Of a stretch of DNA of 64,000 bases, positions 8,450-16,893 are shown piece after piece. Every line of letters begins with the position of its first letter. Position 1 is the stretch's first letter. The stretch is taken from assembly GCA_038238115.1 (NCBI GenBank), contig JBBRYB010000009.1:58391-122390 (forward strand). The letters run 5' to 3'. The notes below the pieces were generated by a model. It did no database searches. It was not told the origin of the DNA and worked only from the letters and a program-made list of their open reading frames with translations. This DNA comes from JBBRYB01 sp038238115 (GTDB taxonomy: Bacteria > Actinomycetota > Actinomycetes > Propionibacteriales > Nocardioidaceae). Both the position numbers and the translations under genes were made by a program.

Positions 8450-8920
8450 ATGCCGCGGACCGCCGCCACGGTCGGTCTCCTCCATCCCGGCTATGGGGCC
8501 GAGGACGACCACGCTCGGCTCGAGTCGCGGATGCCAGAGCGGATCTGTCTCTCGCTGGTGCACACGTCGGTCGGTGAGGACGCGCCCCGAGTCGACGCGC
8601 TGCTCGACCTTGGCAGCCCCCGCCCGTCTCGCCGCCGGAGCAGCCGCCGCGAAGCCCGCTGCCTCCGACTCCGTCATCTGGGCCCGCACGCGCGACGACG
8701 TGATCGCGATGGTGGCCGACACCGAGCGGAGCGGCGTCCACATCGCCCCGCTCCCGACACGGAGATGCACACGCTCGAATGGGTCGACGACCTCGAGACA
8801 GCAGCCGGCGTCCGCACGGCCAACCAGGTCACGGTCTGGAAGGTTTGCGCCTCCTGGGCGACGCACCGCACCTACCCGGACTTGGTTCCCTGTTCCGGTC
8901 TGGCTCGGCGCAGCCCCTGA
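8450..8920 (+). pseudogene. Maleate cis-trans isomerase / Asp-Glu racemase family, decayed
   Basis: The N-terminus is intact (ATG at 8450, AGGGG just upstream; TVGLLHPGYGAEDDHARLE, then LVHTSVGEDAPRVDALLDLG). Family-like blocks then continue in other frames: LAAGAAAAKPAASDSVIWA, TEMHTLEWVDDLETAAGVRT, ANQVTVWK, and GLRLLGDAPHLPGLGSLFR. At least three frame changes are needed. The total of about 157 codons is well short of the usual 240-250, so internal sequence is also missing. The intact ancestor probably isomerised or racemised an acid in the pathway encoded by the neighbours. Confidence 0.72.
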
Positions 8921-8936
8921 TGACAACAGAGCGGCC

Positions 8937-9635
8937 ATGACGTCGCAGCGCTACATCGAGCCGTTGGTGCGCGAGTCCACCCCGAGTCTCATCGCCGACA
9001 AGCTTCGCCAGGCGATCAGCCACGGCACTCTACCCGCGGGCACGCAGTTGGGCGAGGTAGAACTCGCCCGTCAGCTCGGGGTCAGCCGAGGACCACTGCG
9101 CGAAGGCATGCAGCGCCTGACGCAAGAGGGGCTGCTCGTCTCGATTCGCAACCGTGGCGTCTTCGTCATCGAGATGACACCCGAAAACGTCCGTGATATG
9201 TACGTCGCCCGGGGCGCCGTCGAGCGTGCCGCCGCCACGCAGATCTTCGCCCATGATCTGGCCGACGCGGGCCGTCAGCTGGGCGGCGTGATCGAGCGGA
9301 TGGCGACTGCGGCCACCTGCGACGACGCGGTCGGGGTCAGTGATGCCGACATCGCCTTCCACCAGCTGCTCGTGGCTCTGGCCCGAAGCACTCGGCTGAC
9401 CCGCATGCACCAGACGCTGCTCACCGAGACCCAGATGTGCATCCACGCCCTGGAACGGACCTACGCGCACGTCGACGTCCAAGTCGACGAGCACCGAGCG
9501 ATTGCCGTGGCGTTCAGCGCCGGAGACCCCGCGCTGACAGACCAGCTGCTCGTCGCGCACATGGACGACGCGGTCGTCCGGCTGACGACCGGCGTCCCGC
9601 CGCAGCCCGTCTCCGAGTGTCGAGGCGCCAAATAG
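8937..9635 (+). CDS. GntR family transcriptional regulator, FCD (FadR) subfamily
   Basis: This 232-residue repressor-type protein has an N-terminal winged helix (about 15-77; TQLGEVELARQLGVSRGPLR, then EGLLVSIRNRGVFV) and a C-terminal all-helical FCD effector domain (about 85-215). The DADIAFHQLL and DEHRAIAVAF segments carry the histidines that usually bind metal or ligand. FCD regulators usually sense organic acids. The ATG at 8937 fits the family N-terminus. It probably controls the three TTGTNNACAA sites in this island. Confidence 0.9.
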   Translation: MTSQRYIEPLVRESTPSLIADKLRQAISHGTLPAGTQLGEVELARQLGVSRGPLREGMQRLTQEGLLVSIRNRGVFVIEMTPENVRDMYVARGAVERAAATQIFAHDLADAGRQLGGVIERMATAATCDDAVGVSDADIAFHQLLVALARSTRLTRMHQTLLTETQMCIHALERTYAHVDVQVDEHRAIAVAFSAGDPALTDQLLVAHMDDAVVRLTTGVPPQPVSECRGAK

Positions 9636-9696
9636 TGCCGGTCTCGCGGATCACCCCTGCCTCCTGATCGGAGTCCGGCAGCCTTTGGCGCCTCGA
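9620..9696. terminator. Inverted repeat between convergent gntR and dehydrogenase
   Basis: A perfect 13-base inverted repeat (TCGAGGCGCCAAA at 9620-9632, TTTGGCGCCTCGA at 9684-9696) encloses about 51 bases. The left arm overlaps the last codons of gntR. It lies between converging genes and lacks a T-run, so it may be a bidirectional actinobacterial-style terminator. The right arm is part of a 16-mer that recurs at 48503-48518. Confidence 0.5.
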
Positions 9697-9745
9697 CGCC
9701 TCCTACGCGACTTCAGCGGCAGACCATACCGGATCTTGGCGCCTG

Positions 9746-11239
9746 TCAGGCCAGCGCGATGCCGACGTACTTCGTCTCGAGGAACTCCTCGATGCCGATC
9801 GCGCCACCCTCGCGGCCCAGTCCGGACTGCTTGACGCCGCCGAACGGCGCCGCCGGGTTGGAGACGACTCCCTGGTTGAGGCCCACCATCCCGGTCTCGA
9901 TCGCCTCAGCCACGCGCAGGGCACGACGCAGGTCGTTGGTGAAGACGAACGAGACCAGCCCGAACTCGGTGTCATTGGCAGCCTCGATCGCCTCCGCCTC
10001 AGTGCTGAACGGTGTCAGCGGGGCCACCGGGCCGAAGATCTCCTCACGGGCCATTCGCGCCGATCGAGGCACGCCCTTGAGGACGGTCGGCGGGTAGAAG
10101 TAGCCCTTACCCGAGGGCGTCTCACCCCCGGTGAGGACCTCGGCCCCCCGCTCGACGGCGTCGGCGACGAGTTCGGTCACCTTCTGCTGCGCGGCGTCGT
10201 CGATGAGCGGGCCTACCACGACGCCGTCGTCGGTGCCACGACCGACGGGCATCGACGCCATCTTCTTCGCCAGCTTCTCGCCGAACTCGTCGATGATGTC
10301 CTCGTGGACGAGCATTCGGTTGGCGGCCGTGCACGCCTCCCCCATGTTCCGCATCTTGGCCGCGATCGCTCCCTGGACCGCCTCGTCGACGTCGGCATCC
10401 TCGAACACGACGAACGGCGCGTTGCCGCCGAGCTCCATTGACGTGCGTAGAACCTGGTCGGCGCTCTGCTTGAGCAGGATCTTGCCGACCTTCGTCGATC
10501 CGGTGAAGGACAGCTTGCGGGCCAGGCCCGACTGAAGGAGTGGTTCCATGACGCCATTGGCGTCCGTCGTTGTCACGACGTTGACGACTCCGTCGGGGAC
10601 GCCGGCGTCCTTCAGAAGCTCGACGAAGGCGAGCATCGACAACGGCGTCTGGTGAGCAGGCTTGATGACGCTCGCGCATCCAGCCGCCAGCGCCGGGCCA
10701 ATCTTGCGCGTGCCCATCGCCAGCGGGAAGTTCCACGGGGTGATCAGCAGGCACGGGCCGACCGGCTGCTTCGCGACCAGAAATCTCGCGCCCCCGGCGG
10801 GAGCGACCTGGTAGCCGCCGTTGACCCGGACGGCCTCGCCGGCGAAGTGGCGCAGGAACTCGGCGGCGTACGCGATCTCTGCCTTGGCCTCCGCCAACGG
10901 CTTGCCCATCTCGAGCGTCATCAGCCGGGCCAAGTCGTCGATGCGCTCGTGGATGAGCTCGAACGCGTGCTGCAGCATGTCGGCCCGCTCGCGCGGTGAC
11001 AGACCGGCGAAGCCAGCCTGCGCCGCCACGGCTCCGTCGAGCGCCTTGCGACCGTCCTCGGGTGCCGCGTCGGCGACGGTGCACAGCACCTCACCCGTGG
11101 AAGGGTCGAGCACGTCGAATGTCTTGCCCCCGGCGGCGTCCACCCACCTGCCGTCGATGAAGAGCTGCTTGGGGACCCGGTCGACGACTGCTTCGGCAGG
11201 GCCAGACGGGGCGGCGGCGGTGTCGGTGCTCGTGGTCAT
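9746..11239 (-). CDS. NAD(P)-dependent succinate-semialdehyde dehydrogenase family protein
   Basis: The 497-residue aldehyde dehydrogenase should oxidise a semialdehyde to the acid. The oxyanion Asn170 (TPWNFP), Lys193 (KPAHQTP), general-base Glu269 (MELGG) and nucleophile Cys303 (MGEACTAANR) are all present. Cys303 sits in the context seen in GabD-type enzymes. I placed the start at ATG 11237-11239, preceded by AGGAGCG; longer in-frame starts lack a ribosome-binding site. It is divergent from a class III aminotransferase across operator copy 3, so together they could convert an omega-amino acid to a diacid. Exact specificity is inferred. Confidence 0.88.
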   Translation of the reverse strand: MTTSTDTAAAPSGPAEAVVDRVPKQLFIDGRWVDAAGGKTFDVLDPSTGEVLCTVADAAPEDGRKALDGAVAAQAGFAGLSPRERADMLQHAFELIHERIDDLARLMTLEMGKPLAEAKAEIAYAAEFLRHFAGEAVRVNGGYQVAPAGGARFLVAKQPVGPCLLITPWNFPLAMGTRKIGPALAAGCASVIKPAHQTPLSMLAFVELLKDAGVPDGVVNVVTTTDANGVMEPLLQSGLARKLSFTGSTKVGKILLKQSADQVLRTSMELGGNAPFVVFEDADVDEAVQGAIAAKMRNMGEACTAANRMLVHEDIIDEFGEKLAKKMASMPVGRGTDDGVVVGPLIDDAAQQKVTELVADAVERGAEVLTGGETPSGKGYFYPPTVLKGVPRSARMAREEIFGPVAPLTPFSTEAEAIEAANDTEFGLVSFVFTNDLRRALRVAEAIETGMVGLNQGVVSNPAAPFGGVKQSGLGREGGAIGIEEFLETKYVGIALA

Positions 11240-11323
11240 GAACGCTCCTGTAGTGGTCCGGGTCGTCATGGTACTGCGGCGCAGAGGCGGGGTGGCACGC
11301 CGCCCGTGAGGCGCTGTTAGGCT

Positions 11324-11337
11324 GATTGTCAACAATT
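11324..11337. promoter_or_regulatory. GntR/FCD-type operator, copy 3
   Basis: GATTGTCAACAATT lies in the 113-base divergent region between the semialdehyde dehydrogenase and the class III aminotransferase. It differs from copy 1 by one terminal base. It ends 15 bases before the aminotransferase GTG, so binding there would block initiation. Confidence 0.68.
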
Positions 11338-11352
11338 ACCAGAGGGGTTGAC

Positions 11353-12606
11353 GTGGCCGAGCTTTCCCAGATTCTCAAGCAGGCGACGGGTGTCGTCGCC
11401 GCCCGGGGCGAAGGTGTCCTGCTGTACGACGAGGACGACCGGCGTTACCTCGACTTCACCGCAGGCATCGGAGTGACGAGCACGGGGCACTGCCATCCGC
11501 GCGTGGTTGAAGCCGCGCAGCACCAGGTGGGGACGCTGATCCACGCCCAGTACACGACCGTCCTGCATCGGCCACTGCTCACGCTGGCCGACCGACTTGG
11601 CGAGGTGCTGCCGACCGGCCTGGACCGGGTGTTCTTCGCGAACTCCGGGTCGGAGGCCGTCGAGGCGGCACTGCGGCTGGCGCGCCAGGCGACCGGCCGG
11701 CCCAACGTGATCGTCTTCCACGGCGGCTTCCACGGCCGCACAGTCGCCGCAGCGTCGATGACGACGTCTGGGGCGAAGTACCGCTCCGGCTTCAGCCCGA
11801 TCATGAGCGGCGTCCACATCGCCCCGTTCCCCGACCCGACCCACTACGGGTGGCCGATCGAGGAGGCGACCGACTTCGCACTGCGCCAGCTCGACTTCGT
11901 CCTCCAGACGGTGAGCGCGCCACTCGACACCGCGGCGTTCGTCGTCGAGCCAGTGCTCGGTGAGGGTGGTTATGTGCCCGCCAACGAACGGTTCTTCGCC
12001 GGGCTGCGCGAACGCGCCGATCGCCACGGCATCCTGCTCGTCGTCGACGAGGTACAGACTGGTTGCGGCCGCACCGGCACGTTCTGGGGCGGGGAGCACT
12101 TCGACGCCCGACCCGACGTGCTCGTCAGCGCGAAGGGGCTGGCGTCGGGTTTCCCGCTCTCAGCCATGGCCGCGCCCTCGGAGCTGATGGACAGGGCCTG
12201 GCCCGGTTCTCAGGGCGGGACGTATGGTGCGAACGCGGTCGCCTGCGCCGCGGCGCTGGCCACCCTGGATGTGATCCAGGACGAGAAGCTGGTCGAGAAC
12301 TCGACCGAGCGAGGAGCTGAGCTGAAGGACGCCCTGGGCAAGGTCGCCGCCCGGCACGACCAGATCACCGACGTGCGCGGCCTCGGGCTCATGATCGGCA
12401 ACGAGTTCCGCGACGCCGACAACCGACCCGACGGTGCGACCGCGGCTGCAGCGCAGCAGGAGGCTGCCCGACGCGGACTGCTTCTGCTGACGTGTGGAGC
12501 GTGGGGCCACGTCGTGCGGTTCATCCCCGCGCTGGTGGTGCAGCCTGACCACATCGACGAGGCCGCGGCGATCTGGGCAGACTCGGTGGCGGCAGTCACC
12601 GCCTGA
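11353..12606 (+). CDS. Class III aminotransferase (4-aminobutyrate aminotransferase-like)
   Basis: The 417-residue PLP enzyme resembles GabT and other omega-amino acid aminotransferases. It transfers an amino group, usually to 2-oxoglutarate, and releases a semialdehyde. The family signature is intact: FFANSGSEAVEAALRLAR, VDEVQTGCGRTG with PLP-pyridine Asp232, and Schiff-base Lys261 in SAKGLASGFPL. The start is GTG at 11353 with AGAGGGG six bases upstream. Its partner dehydrogenase is divergent. It ends 36 bases from convergent map, the boundary of the island. Confidence 0.88.
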   Translation: MAELSQILKQATGVVAARGEGVLLYDEDDRRYLDFTAGIGVTSTGHCHPRVVEAAQHQVGTLIHAQYTTVLHRPLLTLADRLGEVLPTGLDRVFFANSGSEAVEAALRLARQATGRPNVIVFHGGFHGRTVAAASMTTSGAKYRSGFSPIMSGVHIAPFPDPTHYGWPIEEATDFALRQLDFVLQTVSAPLDTAAFVVEPVLGEGGYVPANERFFAGLRERADRHGILLVVDEVQTGCGRTGTFWGGEHFDARPDVLVSAKGLASGFPLSAMAAPSELMDRAWPGSQGGTYGANAVACAAALATLDVIQDEKLVENSTERGAELKDALGKVAARHDQITDVRGLGLMIGNEFRDADNRPDGATAAAAQQEAARRGLLLLTCGAWGHVVRFIPALVVQPDHIDEAAAIWADSVAAVTA

Positions 12607-12642
12607 CCGGCGACCTTCCTGACGGTTGGCTACTCCATGAAG

Positions 12643-13461
12643 TCAGGCTTCGGCGCAGGGGATGCCGAGCGCCGCCAGCTCGGCGGCACCGCCGTCGTGG
12701 GCAGTCAGCACGAGCAGTCCCGCCGGTGTGAGCGTGAACGAATGCTCGAAGTGCGCCGACCAGGAGCCGTCATCGGTGACGACCGTCCAGTCGTCAGCAA
12801 GCACGCTCGTCTCGATCGTGCCGAGGGTGATCATCGGCTCGACGGCCAAGGCCATGCCCTCAACGAGCTTCGGACCTTTTCCTGGTCGGCCGTAGTTGGG
12901 CACGTTGGGAGGCATATGCATCGCCGAGCCGATCCCGTGACCTACGTAGTCCTCGACGATGCCATAGCTGCCCTGGTCTCGCACATAGGCCTCGATCGCA
13001 TGGGAGACGTCGCTGACGCGTCCACCCAGTCGGGCAGCGGCGATGCCGCGCCACAGGCTCTGCTCGCACACACGCAGCATCTCGACGACCTTCGGCGCTA
13101 CCTCCCCCACGCCCACAGTGATCGCCGCATCGCCGTGCCAGCCCTCGACGATGGCGCCACAGTCGATGGACACCACGTCACCGTCGCGCAGCGAGCGCTC
13201 GCCGGGGATGCCGTGCACGACCTCGTCGTTGACCGACGTGCAGATGGTCGCTGGGAACCCGTGGTAGTTCAAGAAGTTGGGGACCGCACCACGCGAGCGG
13301 ATGTGCTCCTCAGCAAGCGCGTCCAGCTGACCGGTCGTCATACCAGGCATCACGTGGTCGCGGAGCAGATCGAGCGTCGCTGCGACGACGAGCCCAGCCT
13401 GACGCATGAGGGCGATCTGGTCCGAGGTCTTGATCTCGATGGTGTTGCGGTCGAGAAACAC
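12643..13461 (-). CDS. map: Methionine aminopeptidase, type I
   Basis: Removes the initiator methionine from nascent proteins. The 272-residue pita-bread enzyme has the metal ligands Asp100 (SIDCG), Asp111 (HGDAAIT), His175 (GHGIG), Glu208 (VEPM) and Glu239 (HFEHS), plus substrate-contacting His83. It lies directly downstream of adk, as expected for an adk-map pair in the spc block; the normal next gene, infA, has been separated from it. Confidence 0.96.
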   Translation of the reverse strand: MFLDRNTIEIKTSDQIALMRQAGLVVAATLDLLRDHVMPGMTTGQLDALAEEHIRSRGAVPNFLNYHGFPATICTSVNDEVVHGIPGERSLRDGDVVSIDCGAIVEGWHGDAAITVGVGEVAPKVVEMLRVCEQSLWRGIAAARLGGRVSDVSHAIEAYVRDQGSYGIVEDYVGHGIGSAMHMPPNVPNYGRPGKGPKLVEGMALAVEPMITLGTIETSVLADDWTVVTDDGSWSAHFEHSFTLTPAGLLVLTAHDGGAAELAALGIPCAEA

Positions 13462-13473
13462 GGCGTCCTCGAA

Positions 13474-14130
13474 TCAGCTCGGGTCGGCCGTGTCGAGCGC
13501 GCCGATCGCCAGTTCGGTGACGTCGTCGACCTTCCCCTGAGCCGAGATCGTGCGTAGCAGCCCGAGTTCGCAGTAGAAGCCCACGAGAGGCGCTGTCTGT
13601 TCGTTGTAGACGTCGATGCGGTGACGGATCGTCTCGGGCAGGTCGTCGTCACGCTGGAACAGCTCGCCACCGCAGGTGTCGCACACGCCCTCTTTGCTGG
13701 GCGGGTCGAACTCGACGTGCCAGACGTGCCCGCAGTTCCGGCAGGTACGGCGTCCGGACAGGCGACGTACGACCTCGTCGTCGTCGACCTGGAGCTCGAG
13801 GACCGCGTCGAGCGGCTGACGGAGCTCGTCCAGCATCGCGTTGAGCGCCTCTGCCTGTGGGACCGTGCGCGGAAACCCGTCGAGCAGGAAGCCCTGGCCA
13901 GTGTCGTCTTGGGAGAGCCGGTCGCGCACGATGCCGATGGTGACCTTGTCGGGCACGAGGTCACCGGCGTCCATGTAGCGCTTCGCCTCCTGGCCGAGCT
14001 CTGTCTTCGCAGCGAGGTTGGCCCGGAAGATGTCGCCAGTCGAGATCGACGGGATCTCGAAGTGCTCGGCGATGAACTTCGCCTGGGTGCCCTTCCCGGC
14101 ACCGGGAGCACCCACCAAGACGATGCGCAT
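13474..14130 (-). CDS. adk: Adenylate kinase (zinc-type LID)
   Basis: Catalyses ATP + AMP = 2 ADP. The 218 residues start MRIVLVGAPGAGKGTQAKF with the P-loop at 7-14. The DGFPRTVPQAEAL block is conserved. The long LID carries four cysteines (130, 133, 150, 153) that should bind zinc. The ATG overlaps the secY stop by one base (TGATG), so translation is coupled to secY. Confidence 0.96.
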   Translation of the reverse strand: MRIVLVGAPGAGKGTQAKFIAEHFEIPSISTGDIFRANLAAKTELGQEAKRYMDAGDLVPDKVTIGIVRDRLSQDDTGQGFLLDGFPRTVPQAEALNAMLDELRQPLDAVLELQVDDDEVVRRLSGRRTCRNCGHVWHVEFDPPSKEGVCDTCGGELFQRDDDLPETIRHRIDVYNEQTAPLVGFYCELGLLRTISAQGKVDDVTELAIGALDTADPS

Positions 14131-15425
14131 CAGCGCAGGAATCCCTCGTAGTGCCTTTGCTGGAGCTGGCTCTCGATCTGCTTGACCGTGTCGAGGCCGA
14201 CGCCGACCATGATGAGGATCGACGTGCCGCCGAACGGGAAGTTCTGGTTGGCGTTGATGACGACGAACGCGATCAGCGGGACGAGGGCGACGAGGCCCAG
14301 GTAGAGGGCTCCGGGGAAGGTGATGCGTGACAGCACGTAGGCGAGGTAGTCCTCGGTGGGTTTGCCCGCCCGGATGCCCGGGACGAAGCCGCCGTACTTC
14401 TTCATGTTGTCGGCCACCTCGTTCGGGTTGAACGTGATGGCGACATAGAAGTACGTGAAGAACACGATCAGCAGGAAGTAGGTGATCATGTAGTAGGGAT
14501 GGTCGCCGCGCACGAAGTGCTGTTGCACCCAGGCGGTCCACGGAGCGGTCGGGTTGAACTGCGAGGCGAGCGCCGGCAGGTAGAGCAGGCTGCTCGCGAA
14601 GATGACGGGGATGACCCCGGCCTGGTTGACCTTCAGCGGGATGTATGTCGACGTGCCGCCGAACATCTTGCGGCCCACCATCCGTCGGGCGTACTGCACC
14701 GGGATGCGACGCTGCGCCTGCTCGATGAAGATGACCGCCGCGATGATGACCAGGCCGATGCCGACCACGATCGCGAAGATGTCCCAGCCGTGCTCTTGTT
14801 TGATGCCCCACAGCGCACTCGGGAACGCCGAGATGACGGATGTGAAGATCAGGATCGACATGCCGTTGCCGATGCCTCGGTCGGTGATCAGCTCACCGAA
14901 CCACATGATCATGGTGGTGCCGGCGGTCATCGTGATGACCATGACGAGAAGCGTCGTTACCTTGTCATCGACGAGCAGGGAGCCCTGGACGCTCGAGCCC
15001 TGGAAGATCTGACCGCTTCGTGCCAACGACACGATGCCGGTCGACTGCAGGATCGCCAGACCGAGGGTGAGATATCGGGTGTACTGGGTGATCTTGGCCG
15101 TTCCGGCCTGGCCTTCCTTCTTCAACGTCTCCAGGCGCGGGATCACGACGGTGAGCAGCTGCAAGATGATGCTGGCGGTGATGTAGGGCATGATGCCGAG
15201 CGCGAAGATCGTCAGCTTGAGCAGCGCGCCGCCGGAAAAGAGGTTGATCAGGCCGTAGATGCCGTTGTTGCCTATGCTGTCGAGGCCCTGCTGCACCTTG
15301 ACGTAGTCGACTCCGGGTGTTGGGATCGTCGATCCCAGGCGGAACAGCAAGACCATGAGCAGGACAAACAGCAGCTTGCGTCGCAAGTCCGGGGTTCGGA
15401 ACGCGTTGACGAAGGCGCTTAGCAC
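14130..15425 (-). CDS. secY: Preprotein translocase subunit SecY
   Basis: This is the channel-forming subunit of the Sec translocon, with ten membrane segments over 431 residues. It begins MLSAFVNAFRTPDLRRKLLF and contains the plug-region STIPTPGVD. I prefer GTG 15425 over TTG 15428 because the GGGAGG site is then five bases away and the N-terminus matches homologues. It lies between rplO and adk. The 195-base gap to rplO holds no gene. Confidence 0.96.
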   Translation of the reverse strand: MLSAFVNAFRTPDLRRKLLFVLLMVLLFRLGSTIPTPGVDYVKVQQGLDSIGNNGIYGLINLFSGGALLKLTIFALGIMPYITASIILQLLTVVIPRLETLKKEGQAGTAKITQYTRYLTLGLAILQSTGIVSLARSGQIFQGSSVQGSLLVDDKVTTLLVMVITMTAGTTMIMWFGELITDRGIGNGMSILIFTSVISAFPSALWGIKQEHGWDIFAIVVGIGLVIIAAVIFIEQAQRRIPVQYARRMVGRKMFGGTSTYIPLKVNQAGVIPVIFASSLLYLPALASQFNPTAPWTAWVQQHFVRGDHPYYMITYFLLIVFFTYFYVAITFNPNEVADNMKKYGGFVPGIRAGKPTEDYLAYVLSRITFPGALYLGLVALVPLIAFVVINANQNFPFGGTSILIMVGVGLDTVKQIESQLQQRHYEGFLR

Positions 15426-15620
15426 CAAGTCCTCCCAGCAATCCCCCCTCGGGGAGACTAGTTCGTGTCATGGGCAAGGTCGCTCACGCCGGCTGGGCGC
15501 ATCTCTCGGACAATAACAGCCCTCAAGCCTGCCCAACGTAGCGATTGTGCACTTCGTTACCGCAGAGCAGCAACGACGACGGAGCGGCTGCACGTCCGCT
15601 GTGCGGCCCGGGGGTCTTCG

Positions 15621-16061
15621 TCAGAGCTCGCTCGTGCTGCCACCAGCTGCGGTGATCTTGTCCCTGGCCGACGCGGAGAAGGCATGGGCACTGACGTGCA
15701 GCGCCACCGTCACATCGCCACCACCGAGGACCTTGACCGGAGCGTTGTCGCGGACGGCACCCTTGGCTACCAGGTCGGCGGGGGTGACCTCACCTCCGTC
15801 GGGGTAGAGGTCGCTCAGCCTGTCGAGGTTGACGACCTGGTACTCGACCTTGAACGGGCTCCTGAACCCCTTGAGCTTGGGCAGGCGCATGTGGAGCGGC
15901 ATCTGGCCGCCCTCGAAGCGCTCGGACACCTGGTAGCGCGCGCCGGTGCCCTTGGTGCCCCGACCGGCCGTCTTGCCCTTGCTGCCGGCACCACGACCTA
16001 CCCGGGTTTTGGCTGTCTTGGCGCCCGGAGCGGGGCGCAGGTGGTGAAGCTTGAGCGTCAT
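15621..16061 (-). CDS. rplO: 50S ribosomal protein L15
   Basis: L15 is a late assembly protein of the large subunit. The 146 residues start MTLKLHHLRPAPGAKTAKT, with the glycine/arginine-rich RVGRGAGSKGKTAGRGTKG arm that penetrates rRNA and the GGQMPLHMRLPKLKGF core. The ATG at 16061 comes one base after the rpmD stop. Confidence 0.96.
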   Translation of the reverse strand: MTLKLHHLRPAPGAKTAKTRVGRGAGSKGKTAGRGTKGTGARYQVSERFEGGQMPLHMRLPKLKGFRSPFKVEYQVVNLDRLSDLYPDGGEVTPADLVAKGAVRDNAPVKVLGGGDVTVALHVSAHAFSASARDKITAAGGSTSEL

Positions 16062-16062
16062 G

Positions 16063-16245
16063 TCAGTCAACTTCCTCGACGGCGATGAGATGCGGCACGG
16101 CCGCGAGCATTCCCCGGATCTCGGGACGGTCCTCCTTGACGACGACGTCGCCGATCCGTTTCAACCCGAGACTGCGCAGCGTCTCGCGCTGGTTCTTCTT
16201 CCGACCGATGCCCGACTTGACCTGCTGGACCTTGAGCTGAGCCAT
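16063..16245 (-). CDS. rpmD: 50S ribosomal protein L30
   Basis: A 60-residue ferredoxin-like-fold L30 starting MAQLKVQQVKSGIGRKKNQR with the typical TLRSLGLKRIGDVV block. Its ATG overlaps the rpsE stop by one base (TGATG). rplO follows after a single base, so the trio should be translated as a coupled unit. Confidence 0.95.
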   Translation of the reverse strand: MAQLKVQQVKSGIGRKKNQRETLRSLGLKRIGDVVVKEDRPEIRGMLAAVPHLIAVEEVD

Positions 16246-16844
16246 CACCCGGGCACCTCAGCGCGCGCCCTGAGCAGCGCCGCCGGAGCGACCTGCTCGA
16301 TGGTGAGACCGCGTTGCGCCGCGACGGCTTCGGGTGTCTTCAGCATGCGTAGCGCGGCGACGGTTGCGCCCACGATGTTGAGCGCGTTGGACGAGCCGAG
16401 CGACTTGCTCAGCACGTCGTGGATCCCGGCGCACTCGAGGACCGCGCGCACCGGACCACCGGCGATCACCCCGGTACCGGGAGCGGCGGGACGCAGCAGG
16501 ACCACGCCGGCCGCCTTCTCACCTTGGACCGGGTGCGGAATCGTCCCCTGGATTCGCGGCACCGGAAACATCGACTTCTTGGCCTCTTCGACGCCCTTGG
16601 CGATCGCGGCCGGGAACTCCTTGGCCTTGCCGTAGCCCACCCCGACGTTCCCGTCGCCGTCTCCGACGACGACCAGGGCGGTGAAGCTGAAGCGTCGACC
16701 ACCCTTCACGACCTTGGCGACGCGGTTGGTCGCCACGACGCGCTCGATGTAGGCGGTCTTCTCCGCCGCCGAGCCGCCGCGACGGTCGTCGCGTCCTCGG
16801 CGCTCGGATCCGGCACCGCCGCTGCGGCGCTGGGGTCCGCTCAT
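16245..16844 (-). CDS. rpsE: 30S ribosomal protein S5
   Basis: S5 affects decoding fidelity at the mRNA entry side. The 199-residue protein has a Gly/Arg-rich N-terminal extension (about 28 residues), a double-stranded-RNA-binding-type N domain (IERVVATNRVAKVVKGGRRF) and the C-terminal domain with GSSNALNIVGAT. Order rplR-rpsE-rpmD-rplO is standard. Confidence 0.96.
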   Translation of the reverse strand: MSGPQRRSGGAGSERRGRDDRRGGSAAEKTAYIERVVATNRVAKVVKGGRRFSFTALVVVGDGDGNVGVGYGKAKEFPAAIAKGVEEAKKSMFPVPRIQGTIPHPVQGEKAAGVVLLRPAAPGTGVIAGGPVRAVLECAGIHDVLSKSLGSSNALNIVGATVAALRMLKTPEAVAAQRGLTIEQVAPAALLRARAEVPG

Positions 16845-16893
16845 ATCGAACTACCTTCTCTCTGTGTGTACGTCGTGTGACCGGTCTTGGCCA

